Source: Allomesorhizobium sp043769475 (GTDB taxonomy: Bacteria; Pseudomonadota; Alphaproteobacteria; Rhizobiales; Rhizobiaceae). From it: DNA of 64,000 bases. Below the pieces are notes generated by a model, which was not told where the DNA came from, did no database searches, and saw only the letters and a list, made by a program, of their open reading frames with translations. The DNA is taken from assembly GCF_043769475.1 (NCBI RefSeq), contig NZ_CP171729.1, positions 3,906,001 through 3,970,000 of the forward strand, given 5' to 3'. Positions 33,131-42,258 of this stretch are shown piece by piece. Every line of letters starts with the position of its first letter. The stretch's first letter is position 1. A program made the position numbers and the translations under genes.

Positions 33131-34174
33131 TCAGTTGCAGGCCGGCACCGTGCCGGCGGCGACACCCTGGCAGACCACGTCTTTGGAGACCCAGCCCGCG
33201 TCGATGACGACGTTCAAATTGTCCTTGGTGATCGCGATCGGCGTGAGGAACACCGAGTTCATCTCGACGCCGGCGGGGCCGCCGTTGAACTTGACGACGT
33301 TCGGGATCGCATCCATGGCCGTGCCGTCGGCGAGCTGCGAGGCGATTTCAGCCGCCGCCTTGCCGAGTTCGCGCGAGTCCTTCCAGACCGAGACGGTCTG
33401 CGTGCCGAGCGCGATGCGGTTCAGCGCGGCATGGTCGCCGTCCTGGCCCGACACCGGAACCGCGCCGGCCAGGCCCTGCGCCGACAAGGCAGCGATGGCG
33501 CCGCCGGCCGTGCCGTCATTGGAGGCTACGACCGCGTCGATCTTGTTGTCGTTGGCGGTCAGGAACTGCTCCATGTTCTTCTGGGCGTTGGCGGGCAGCC
33601 AGCCGTCGGTGTAGGCCTCGCCGACATTCTTGATCTTGCCGGCGTCGATTGCTTCCTTGAGCACTTCCATCTGGCCGGCGAACAGGAAATCGGCGTTCGG
33701 ATCGGAGCCCGAACCCTTGATGAAGACGTAGTTGCCTTCCGGCTTCACGGCGAACACGCCCTTGGCCTGCAAGCGGCCGACTTCCTTGTTGTCGAAGGTC
33801 AGGTAGAAGGCGTCCTTGTTTTCGATCAGGCGATCGTAGCCGACCACCGGAATGCCCTCGGCGACCGCCTTCTCGACGGCCGGCGCAATCGCGCTCGAAT
33901 CCTGCGCCAGGATGATCAGCGCGTTGGCGCCCTGGCCGATCAGGCTTTCGACATCGGTGAGCTGCTTGCCCGGATTGGACTGGGCATCCGCGGAGATGTA
34001 CTTGTCGCCGGCTGCTTCGAGCGCCGCCTTGATCGCCGCCTCGTCAGTCTTCCAGCGCTCTTCCTGGAAGTTGGACCAGGATACGCCAATGATCTTGTCC
34101 TTCGCCTCGGCCACTGCCGCAAGCGACACGGTCATCGCCACACCCGCCAGAATGGCGGTTGCAAATTTTTTCAT
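33131..34174 (-). CDS. xylF: D-xylose-binding periplasmic protein, XylF type
   Basis: A 347-residue sugar-binding protein with signal peptide MKKFATAILAGVAMTVSLAA ending AVAEA. The type I periplasmic fold is clear: IIGVSWSNFQEERWKTDEAA, then IPVVGYDRLIENKDAFYLTF, NDGTAGGAIAALSAQG and SGQDGDHAALNRI, all typical of XylF. It is the promoter-proximal gene of the transporter operon and divergent from a ROK-family regulator, with a perfect palindrome between them. Confidence 0.88.
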   Translation of the reverse strand: MKKFATAILAGVAMTVSLAAVAEAKDKIIGVSWSNFQEERWKTDEAAIKAALEAAGDKYISADAQSNPGKQLTDVESLIGQGANALIILAQDSSAIAPAVEKAVAEGIPVVGYDRLIENKDAFYLTFDNKEVGRLQAKGVFAVKPEGNYVFIKGSGSDPNADFLFAGQMEVLKEAIDAGKIKNVGEAYTDGWLPANAQKNMEQFLTANDNKIDAVVASNDGTAGGAIAALSAQGLAGAVPVSGQDGDHAALNRIALGTQTVSVWKDSRELGKAAAEIASQLADGTAMDAIPNVVKFNGGPAGVEMNSVFLTPIAITKDNLNVVIDAGWVSKDVVCQGVAAGTVPACN

Positions 34175-34222
34175 GATTACCTCCCTAGTGCGCCCGGAGG
34201 CGCATTGAACGTCGTCCGAAGC

Positions 34223-34247
34223 TCTTTTTTCGAGCCTCGAAAAAAGA
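34223..34247. promoter_or_regulatory. Perfect 12+1+12 palindrome, ROK repressor operator candidate
   Basis: TCTTTTTTCGAG, one base, CTCGAAAAAAGA. It lies between the divergent xylF and ROK regulator genes. AT-rich flanks with a TCGA core resemble operators of ROK-family sugar repressors (XylR/NagC/Mlc). Confidence 0.65.
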
Positions 34248-34350
34248 ATGACGCATGCGGCGACTTCTGTCAATATTGTTGCGGCGCTGTTGACGGACCT
34301 TGGCTTGGAAGGGAAGGTCTGCGGCGGCAGCCGCGGGAGGATTGCAGGAA

Positions 34351-35592
34351 ATGTCGGTCGGAATCCGTCACGACGATTTGCGCAGGCGCAACCGCGCAAT
34401 GGTCATCTCGGCGGTGCGCCGCGCCTTCCAGCCGTCGCGCACCGAGATCGCTCGCGCCACCGGCCTCAGCCACTCCACGATATCGGCGATTTCGTCGGAC
34501 CTGATCGCCGAGGGCATCCTGGCCGAGACCAAAAGCGGCGAGGCGGTTTCGCTGAAGCGGGGACGGCCGCAGGTAGCACTGGCGCTGAAGCCTGAAGCGG
34601 CAGCCGTCGTCACCATCGTCCTGGCGCTGAATTTCCTTTCCGTCGCCGTTGTCGACTATGCCGGCCAGACGGTCACCAGCGAGCAGCGCAAGCTGTCGAC
34701 GCTGACCTTGCCCGAGGACGAGCTGATAGGCGAATGCCTGGCGATGGTGCGGCGGCGGCTCGGCGCAGCGGGCGGAAGGCGCATCATGCGCATGGTGCTT
34801 GCCGTCCAGGGCACGACCGACGCCGGGCGGCGCACCATGCTGTGGTCGCCGATCACCCCGCATTCGGGCATCGGCTTCGCCGATACGCTCGAAGGCGAGT
34901 TCGGCATTCCGGTGACGGTCGAGAACGACTGCAACATGATCGCCGAGGCGCTGAAGTGGCGCGATCCCGAGCGCTACCGCGACGATTTCATCGCGATCCT
35001 GCTGTCGCACGGCATCGGCATGGGCCTGGTGCTGAAGGGCGAGCTTTTCACCGGCACTCAATCTTCAGGCGGCGAGTTCGGGCACATGATCCACCGTCCC
35101 GATGGCGCTCTTTGCCGCTGCGGACGCCGCGGCTGCGTCGAGGCCTATGCCGGCAATTACGCGATCTGGCGGGCCGCCCGTCAATCGAGCGAGGACGAGG
35201 AGCCGGTAGCCGACATCAGCGACGCCGACATGAAAGCGCTCGCGGCAACCGCCCGCGCGAAAGAAGGGCCCGAGCGCGAGGCGTTCCGTCGGGCCGGCGA
35301 GGCGATCGGCTTCGGCCTAGGCAGCCTGTTCGCGCTCATCGACCCCGCCCCGGTGGCGATGGTCGGCATAGGCGCCGCCGCCTTCGACTTGATCGAGCCG
35401 CCTCTGCGCGAGGCGATCGCCAGAACCGCCGGCGGCCAGCATTCAGGCGCGATCTCCTTCGCCGTCGAGCCGGACGAGGTTCCGCTGATCCGCGAAGGCT
35501 GCGCCATGCGCGCGCTGACCCTCATCGACCAGGAAATCTTCGCCGCCGGCGCGCCAACGGAAACGCCTGCCAGGAAGACCGAAGTGGCGTAA
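34351..35592 (+). CDS. ROK-family transcriptional regulator, XylR-like
   Basis: A 413-residue repressor from ATG 34351, ten bases after GGGAGG. The N-terminal winged helix-turn-helix lies at about 10-70 (RAMVISAVRRAFQPSRTEIA, RATGLSHSTISAISSDLIAE), followed by the ROK sugar-kinase-like domain with SSGGEFGHMIH and the zinc site CRCGRRGCVEAYAG near 255-268. It is divergent from the xylose-type transporter and probably releases the operator when the sugar binds. Its end is three bases from that of convergent phoB. Confidence 0.85.
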   Translation: MSVGIRHDDLRRRNRAMVISAVRRAFQPSRTEIARATGLSHSTISAISSDLIAEGILAETKSGEAVSLKRGRPQVALALKPEAAAVVTIVLALNFLSVAVVDYAGQTVTSEQRKLSTLTLPEDELIGECLAMVRRRLGAAGGRRIMRMVLAVQGTTDAGRRTMLWSPITPHSGIGFADTLEGEFGIPVTVENDCNMIAEALKWRDPERYRDDFIAILLSHGIGMGLVLKGELFTGTQSSGGEFGHMIHRPDGALCRCGRRGCVEAYAGNYAIWRAARQSSEDEEPVADISDADMKALAATARAKEGPEREAFRRAGEAIGFGLGSLFALIDPAPVAMVGIGAAAFDLIEPPLREAIARTAGGQHSGAISFAVEPDEVPLIREGCAMRALTLIDQEIFAAGAPTETPARKTEVA

Positions 35593-35595
35593 ACG

Positions 35596-36285
35596 CTATT
35601 CCTCGCGGATTGCGTAGCCGGCGCCGCGGATGGTGCGGATGACGTCCGGCATGCGGCCGTTGTTGACCGCCTTGCGCAGCCGCCCGACATGCACGTCGAC
35701 GGTACGCTCGTCGATATAGATCGTCTCGCCCCACACATTGTCGAGCAATTGCCCGCGCGAGAACACCCGGCCTGGATGCCGCATCATGAATTCCAGCAGC
35801 CGGAACTCGGTCGGCCCGAGCTTGACCTCGCTCTTCTTGCGGTAGACCCGGTGCGCCTCGCGGTCGAGAACGATGTCGCCGACCTTGAGCACGCTGGACA
35901 GCACCTCGGGCTTTGCCCGCCGCAGCAGCGCCTTGACCCGCGCCATGAATTCCGGCGTCGAGAACGGCTTGACCAGATAGTCGTCGGCGCCGGTGGCGAG
36001 CCCCCTGACGCGATCGCTTTCCTCGCCGCGGGCAGTCAGCATGATGATCGGCAGGCGCTCGGTTTCAGGTCGCATTCTTAGCCGGCGGCAGAGCTCGATG
36101 CCCGAAAGCGCCGGCAGCATCCAGTCCAGCACCAGAAGGTCCGGCACGTTCTCCTGCAGCCTTATCTCGGCCTCGTCGCCGCGCGGCACGATCTCGACCT
36201 GATAGCCTTCGGATTCCAGATTGTAGCGCAGGAGCACGCCCAGCGGCTCCTCGTCTTCGACAACCATGATTTTCGGAGCGATCAT
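35596..36285 (-). CDS. phoB: Phosphate regulon response regulator PhoB
   Basis: A 229-residue OmpR/PhoB-type regulator. The receiver (1-120) has VVEDEEPLGV, phosphoacceptor D54 in LLVLDWMLPALSG, and KPFSTPEF; the C-terminal winged helix (130-229) ends ERTVDVHVGRLRKAVNNGRM. It activates genes with Pho boxes under phosphate limitation. It is the last gene of the pst operon, 25 bases after phoU. No phoR is adjacent, so its cognate kinase must be elsewhere. Confidence 0.94.
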   Translation of the reverse strand: MIAPKIMVVEDEEPLGVLLRYNLESEGYQVEIVPRGDEAEIRLQENVPDLLVLDWMLPALSGIELCRRLRMRPETERLPIIMLTARGEESDRVRGLATGADDYLVKPFSTPEFMARVKALLRRAKPEVLSSVLKVGDIVLDREAHRVYRKKSEVKLGPTEFRLLEFMMRHPGRVFSRGQLLDNVWGETIYIDERTVDVHVGRLRKAVNNGRMPDVIRTIRGAGYAIREE

Positions 36286-36310
36286 AAATGAAATCCCAAT
36301 GCCGATTTGC

Positions 36311-37018
36311 TTACTCGGCCGACACCGTCTGCGTGGTCTCGTCGAGCTTCGGCCGGTTCGGCGGCAGTTGCGAACCGGTCATGACGAAATAGGCGTTTTC
36401 GGCGATGTTGGTGACATGGTCGCCTATGCGCTCGAGGTTCTTGGCGCAGAACAGGAGATGCGTGCAGGCGGTGATGTTGCGCGGGTCTTCCATCATGTAG
36501 GTCAGCAATTCGCGGAACACCGACGTGTATTTGACGTCGATCTTCTCGTCATCGGCGCGCAGCGTCTGCAGCGCCTCCGGTTCGCGCGCGACATATTTGT
36601 CGACCACGCCATGAACCTGGGCGAGCACCATCTGGGCCATGGCGTCGATGCTGTGCGAGAGGTCGCGCGGCGTCGCGCTCTGGCCGACAGCGCTGACGCG
36701 CTTGGCGATGTTCTTGGCGAGATCGCCTATACGCTCGAGATCGCCTGCCATGCGGATAGCGCCGAGCACGGCGCGCAGATCCTGCGCCATCGGCTGGCGC
36801 TTGGCGATCAGCGTGATGGCGCGGTCGTCGAGTTCGCGCTGCCTGGCGTCCATGATGGCGTCGTCGGAGATGACCCGCTGCGCCAGTGCATTGTCGGATG
36901 ACAGAAGCGCCCTGATCGAAGCGCCGACCATCGCGCCGGCGAGATCGCCCATGTCGCGGATCAGCCGGTCGACATGCCCGAGTTCTTCGTCGAAAGAGGC
37001 AACCGTGTGCTCACCCAT
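36311..37018 (-). CDS. phoU: Phosphate signalling protein PhoU
   Basis: A 235-residue protein made of two PhoU three-helix bundles, with the metal-binding pattern visible in ISDDAIMDARQRELDDRAIT and FCAKNLERIGDHVTNIAENA. PhoU links the Pst transporter to the PhoR/PhoB pair and represses the regulon when phosphate is plentiful. It follows pstB by 22 bases and precedes phoB, the usual rhizobial order. Confidence 0.93.
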   Translation of the reverse strand: MGEHTVASFDEELGHVDRLIRDMGDLAGAMVGASIRALLSSDNALAQRVISDDAIMDARQRELDDRAITLIAKRQPMAQDLRAVLGAIRMAGDLERIGDLAKNIAKRVSAVGQSATPRDLSHSIDAMAQMVLAQVHGVVDKYVAREPEALQTLRADDEKIDVKYTSVFRELLTYMMEDPRNITACTHLLFCAKNLERIGDHVTNIAENAYFVMTGSQLPPNRPKLDETTQTVSAE

Positions 37019-37040
37019 TCTATCGTCCTCGCCTTGTCAC

Positions 37041-37856
<816 letters not shown>

Positions 37857-37870
37857 ATCCTCTGCTCCCC

Positions 37871-39481
37871 TTACCAGCGCCGCTCGAAGCGCTTGCGCAG
37901 GATCACCGCGATGGCGTTCATGATGACCAGAAACGCCAGCAAAATCAAAATTGCCGCCGAGGTCTTCTGCTGAAAGCCGGGTTCGGGGAAATCCGCCCAC
38001 ATGAAAATCTGAACCGGCAGGATGGTCGCCGGGTCGGTGAAGCCGCCGGGAATGTCGACGATGAAGGCAACCATGCCGATCATCAGCAGCGGCGCGGTCT
38101 CGCCCAGCGCATGCGCCATCCCCAATATAGTGCCGGTCATGATGCCGGGCATCGCCAGCGGCAGCACGTGATGGAACACGGTCTGCACCTTGGATGCGCC
38201 GATGCCGAGCGCCGCCTCCCGGATCGACGGCGGCACGGCGCGCAGCGAGGCGCGCGAGGCGATGATGATGATCGGCAAGGTCATCAGCGCCAGCACCATG
38301 CCGCCGACCACCGGCGCGGAGCGCGGCAGGCCGAAGAAATTCAGGAACACGGCAAGGCCGAGCAGACCGAAGACGATCGACGGCACCGCAGCCAGGTTGT
38401 TGATGTTGACCTCGATGATCGTCGTCAGCCGGTTCTTGGGCGCGAACTCCTCGAGATAGATCGCCGCCGAAACGCCGATCGGGAAGGCGATGGCGAGCGT
38501 CACGATCATTGTCAGGAACGATCCGACGACCGCGCCCCAGATGCCGGCGAGTTCCGGCTCGCGGCTGGCGCCGGTGAAGAAGAAGATCGAGTTAAAGCGG
38601 CTTTCGGTCAGGTCTTCGCTCTTCAGCCTGTCGAGCCAGACAATCTCCTTGTCGGAGATTTTGCGCGACGATTCCGGCGTGTCGATGACGCGTAGCGCCG
38701 CCTGTCCAGTGGCCGCCGGAGCGGTGCTGTCGAGCGCCTCGATGACCAGGCCCTTGGCGACGGCTGTGCCGTTTTCGCCCGGCGTCAGCGCCGTCAGCTT
38801 GACCGTGCCGCCGTCGAGCGCGACCAAAAGAGAAGCAGCGCCGCTGGTCAGCGTCAGCGCGCCGTTCTCGCCCTCCGTAGCGCCATGGCCGCGGGCGAGA
38901 GCCAACATGCCATCGTCGCCAAAAGTCAACTCGATGTCGCCGGTCGTACCCGAAGGTGTGACGGTCGTGGCGATCGCTTCGTCGGTACCGACATCGGCGA
39001 GCAGGCCCTTCAGGTAGAGGTCGGCGAAATCATCGAGCGGAACGGCGTAGTCCACCGACGTGCCGAGCATGCCCGGATTTTCGGCGATATCCTTGCGCAG
39101 GAAGGTTCCGGCGCCTGTCGAGATCAGGCCGCGCAGCAGACGCCTGTCCTGCCTGCTCGTCACATCCGGGAATTCGGCGGTCAGCGCGTCGTTGATGACG
39201 CCCTGGAAATCGAAGCCATCGAGCTTGGCCGGATCGACCTTTGCCGCCGACAGATCGAGCGGCAGCATCAGGTAGTTCATGCGTAGCGCCGGCCACGCCT
39301 GCGTAACCACGGTAGAAAGGAGCAGCACCAGGAAAAAGCCGGCCAGCGCCACGGCCCCCGCGCCCAGCCATTTGAACCGCATCTCGGCCGCATAACGGGC
39401 CTTCAGCCGCGCTTTCGCCGCATCGTCGGTATGGACGCTGACGGGGCGTCCGCCGCCCAATGTCGAGATCGCATCAGTCAT
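37871..39481 (-). CDS. pstA: Phosphate ABC transporter permease PstA, with large N-terminal periplasmic region
   Basis: A 536-residue protein from ATG 39481, far longer than the 280-300 of enterobacterial PstA. After a first helix near 35-60 there is a soluble region of about 240 residues (the DUF3333-type segment plus a glycine/threonine-rich part such as VTPSGTTGDIELTFGDDGML) before the usual permease core with EAALGIGASKVQTVFHHVLP, the EAA loop. The core is intact. It starts inside the pstC 3' end (eight-base overlap), showing translational coupling. Confidence 0.9.
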   Translation of the reverse strand: MTDAISTLGGGRPVSVHTDDAAKARLKARYAAEMRFKWLGAGAVALAGFFLVLLLSTVVTQAWPALRMNYLMLPLDLSAAKVDPAKLDGFDFQGVINDALTAEFPDVTSRQDRRLLRGLISTGAGTFLRKDIAENPGMLGTSVDYAVPLDDFADLYLKGLLADVGTDEAIATTVTPSGTTGDIELTFGDDGMLALARGHGATEGENGALTLTSGAASLLVALDGGTVKLTALTPGENGTAVAKGLVIEALDSTAPAATGQAALRVIDTPESSRKISDKEIVWLDRLKSEDLTESRFNSIFFFTGASREPELAGIWGAVVGSFLTMIVTLAIAFPIGVSAAIYLEEFAPKNRLTTIIEVNINNLAAVPSIVFGLLGLAVFLNFFGLPRSAPVVGGMVLALMTLPIIIIASRASLRAVPPSIREAALGIGASKVQTVFHHVLPLAMPGIMTGTILGMAHALGETAPLLMIGMVAFIVDIPGGFTDPATILPVQIFMWADFPEPGFQQKTSAAILILLAFLVIMNAIAVILRKRFERRW

Positions 39482-40862
39482 ATTGCTCTCGGTACTTCTG
39501 GACGACGCGCAGGGCGACGATGTTGAGGGCGAGCGTGATGCAGAACAGCACCAGGCCAAGCGCGAAGGCGGCCAGCGTCTTGGCGCTGTCGAACTCCTGA
39601 TCGCCGACCAGCAGCGTCACGATCTGAACCGTCACGGTGGTCACAGCTTCGAGCGGATTGGCCGTCAGGTTCGCGGCAAGGCCGGCCGCCATCACCACGA
39701 TCATGGTTTCGCCGATGGCGCGGCTGACCGCCAGGAGCATCGCCGAGACGATGCCCGGCAGGGCCGCGGGCAGCACAACCTTGCGGATGGTCTCGGACTT
39801 GGTCGCGCCGAGACCGGCGGAGCCGTCGCGCAGCGATTGCGGCACGGCGTTGATGACGTCGTCGGACAGCGACGAGACGAAGGGGATGATCATGATGCCC
39901 ATGACCACGCCGGCGGCGAGCGCCGATTCCGACGCGACGTTGAGGCCCAGGCTCTCGCCCATGCCGCGGAAGAACGGCGCGACGGTTAGCGCGGCAAAGA
40001 AGCCGTAGACCACGGTCGGGATGCCGGCGAGGATTTCCAGCACCGGCTTGGCGACCGCGCGGACGCTTTTCGACGCATAGTCGGACAGATAGATCGCCGC
40101 CATCAGGCCGATCGGTGCAGCGACAAGCATGGCAATGAAGGTGATGAGCAGCGTGCCGGCGAAGAGCGGTATGGCGCCGAAAATGTCCTCGTTGACGGCG
40201 CCCGCTTCGGTGCCCGCGCCGGTGAAGGCGCTCTGCGGCGACCAGTGGGTGCCGAACAGGAACTTGTAGAACGGCACCTGCTGGAAGAAGCGCAGGGATT
40301 CGAAGATCAGCGACAGCACGATGCCGATCGTGGTCAGGATCGCGACGACGGAGCATGCGATAAGGAATGCGCGCAGGATGCGCTCGACAACATGGCGCGC
40401 GCGGTAGGCCGGCGCAATGCGCCCATAGGCCCAGAAAAACCCGCCGGCTGCGAGGACGAGCGCGACGATCCAGATGATCCAGAGGCTGGTCGTGTGGATG
40501 GATTTATAGACGGCGGCAGCCGCCTCTTTCGCGGGATCGGTGAAGCCGACCAACCCACCGAAGGCAATGGCGCGGGCGTCGCGGATGAACGCCTCGACCT
40601 GGGGAACGCCCATTCCGGACAGTTCGGCCGCGAAACGGTCGGCAATGATCGAAGATTCCACGCCCGGCGTAACCATCGCCCAGATGAGGACCGCAAGCAG
40701 TGCGGGGCCGGCGGTGAACAGCGCCAGGAACATGGCGTGCTGGCCGGGCAGCGAATGCAGCCGCGCGACCTCGCCGTTGACGCTCGCGATGGCGCGATTG
40801 CGGCCGATCCAGTATGCGGCCGCGGCAAGGGCCAGAAGAAGAAAAACGAGATAACCGACCAT
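39474..40862 (-). CDS. pstC: Phosphate ABC transporter permease PstC
   Basis: A 462-residue inner-membrane permease. The N-terminal 160 residues add two to three helices (MVGYLVFLLLALAAAAYWIG, ALFTAGPALLAVLIWAMVTP, SLWIIWIVALVLAAGGFFWA) not present in short PstC proteins; this extended form is typical of rhizobia. The core contains FGAIPLFAGTLLITFIAMLV and the EAA-like DGSAGLGATKSETIRKVVLP. It pairs with PstA; 130 bases separate it from pstS. Confidence 0.92.
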   Translation of the reverse strand: MVGYLVFLLLALAAAAYWIGRNRAIASVNGEVARLHSLPGQHAMFLALFTAGPALLAVLIWAMVTPGVESSIIADRFAAELSGMGVPQVEAFIRDARAIAFGGLVGFTDPAKEAAAAVYKSIHTTSLWIIWIVALVLAAGGFFWAYGRIAPAYRARHVVERILRAFLIACSVVAILTTIGIVLSLIFESLRFFQQVPFYKFLFGTHWSPQSAFTGAGTEAGAVNEDIFGAIPLFAGTLLITFIAMLVAAPIGLMAAIYLSDYASKSVRAVAKPVLEILAGIPTVVYGFFAALTVAPFFRGMGESLGLNVASESALAAGVVMGIMIIPFVSSLSDDVINAVPQSLRDGSAGLGATKSETIRKVVLPAALPGIVSAMLLAVSRAIGETMIVVMAAGLAANLTANPLEAVTTVTVQIVTLLVGDQEFDSAKTLAAFALGLVLFCITLALNIVALRVVQKYREQYD

Positions 40863-40952
40863 GATGCAGGACGTCCCCTCGACCGCCGGTTATTCACCGG
40901 CTCAAAGCACGAGACCTCAGGCCTCGCGCTTCGCATTTTGTCCTAAAACATG

Positions 40953-40983
40953 CGGGGCCAAGGCGAAATCCACCCCGGCCCCG
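40953..40983 (-). terminator. Hairpin between pstS and pstC
   Basis: CGGGGCC and GGCCCCG form a seven-base GC stem with a 17-base loop in the gap after pstS. Without a T-run it is more likely an attenuator or message-stabilising element that favours pstS expression. Confidence 0.45.
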
Positions 40984-40992
40984 ACACGCTTA

Positions 40993-41997
40993 TCAGGAAC
41001 CCATGCCCTTCAGAGCCTTGGCGTTCTCGGCGACCGACGCGCGTTCTGCGTCCGGCAGCGGGATCAGGCCCTTGTCGGCCAGGTAACCATCGGGGCCCCA
41101 GGCAGCTTCAGAGGTGTATTCGGCGATGAACTCTTCCATGCCGGGGATGACGCCGACATGTTCCTTCTTCGCATAGACGAATAGCGAGCGGGATACGCCG
41201 TAGTCGCCCGAGGCGATGTTCTCGAAGGTCGGCTCGACACCGCCAACCTTGGAGCCCTGCAGCTTGTCGGCGTTCTGGTCGAGGAAGGAGAAGCCGAAGA
41301 TGCCGAAGGCGTTAGCGTTGGCCTCGAGCTTCTGCACGATCAGATTGTCGTTTTCGCCGGCTTCGACATAGGCGCCGTCCTCGCGGATTTCGCCGCAGCC
41401 CTTTTCGTTGGCCGCCTTGACTTCTTCCTGGCAGGCCGCGTCCATGACCAGCTCGACGAAAGCGTCGCGCGTGCCGGAGGTCGGCGGCGGGCCGAGCACT
41501 TCGATCTTGGTCGCCGGCAGCGAAGCGTCGACATCCGACCAGTTCACATACGGGTTCGGGACGACCTTGCCGTCGACGGCGACATTCTTGGCGAGCGCCT
41601 TGAATATCTGGTCCTTGGTGACGTCAATGACGGTGCCAGCCTTGGAGTTGGCGAGCACGATGCCGTCGAAGCCGACCTTGATCTCGACCGGCGTCACGCC
41701 ATTGCCCTTGCAGGTTTCGAGTTCGCTATCCTTGATGGCGCGCGAGGCGTTGGTGAAATCGGCGGTGTTCTCGCCGACGCCGGCGCAGAACAGCTTCATG
41801 CCGCCGCCCGTTCCGGTCGATTCGACAACCGGGGTCTTCAGCTGGCCGCCCTGGCCGAGCTTCTCGGCAACGGCCGTGGTGAACGGAAACACGGTCGACG
41901 AACCGACGATCTGGATCTGGTCGCGCGCAGCGGCGTAGCCGGCGGAGGCGGCGAGCGCCAACGCCGCAGCCGACGCTGTAAGGGGGAATTTCTTCAT
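40993..41997 (-). CDS. pstS: Phosphate-binding periplasmic protein PstS
   Basis: A 334-residue protein with a signal peptide (MKKFPLTASAAALALAASAG ending YAAA). The phosphate site is recognisable: IVGSSTVFPFTTAVAEKLG, then ESTGTGGGMKLFCAGVGENT, ASRAIKDSE and PPTSGTRDAFVEL. It captures inorganic phosphate for PstCAB and is the first gene of the operon, behind a Pho box. A cysteine pair (SELETCKGNG and AACQEEVKAANEKGCGEI region) may form disulfides. Confidence 0.93.
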   Translation of the reverse strand: MKKFPLTASAAALALAASAGYAAARDQIQIVGSSTVFPFTTAVAEKLGQGGQLKTPVVESTGTGGGMKLFCAGVGENTADFTNASRAIKDSELETCKGNGVTPVEIKVGFDGIVLANSKAGTVIDVTKDQIFKALAKNVAVDGKVVPNPYVNWSDVDASLPATKIEVLGPPPTSGTRDAFVELVMDAACQEEVKAANEKGCGEIREDGAYVEAGENDNLIVQKLEANANAFGIFGFSFLDQNADKLQGSKVGGVEPTFENIASGDYGVSRSLFVYAKKEHVGVIPGMEEFIAEYTSEAAWGPDGYLADKGLIPLPDAERASVAENAKALKGMGS

Positions 41998-42069
41998 GTG
42001 GCCTACTCCTGTCGGAATTGTTCTCGACGCTCTCTTTGTCAGCGTCGCGTGAGGCCATAGCGCCCGTTT

Positions 42070-42087
42070 GTAACAGTTGCATGACAC
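42070..42087 (-). promoter_or_regulatory. Pho box upstream of pstS
   Basis: On the minus strand it reads GTGTCAT, four bases, CTGTTAC: two heptamers 11 bases apart that match the CTGTCAT-N4-CTGTCAT Pho box with three mismatches. It lies about 75 bases before the pstS start codon, in position for PhoB activation. Confidence 0.7.
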
Positions 42088-42258
42088 TTTCGTGTCGGCT
42101 GGATAACGCCTGCGGCGGCCCGCTCGAGCCCAACACCGGAGCTGGCGCGCAGATGTTTCCGGAATCAAGCGCTTAGGCCAGCAACAGCTAAACCAAGCCG
42201 GCTATGCGCCGGTTCCGGAACTGCACGAATTTTATTTGCCTGGAGGAAGGTTCGGCGC

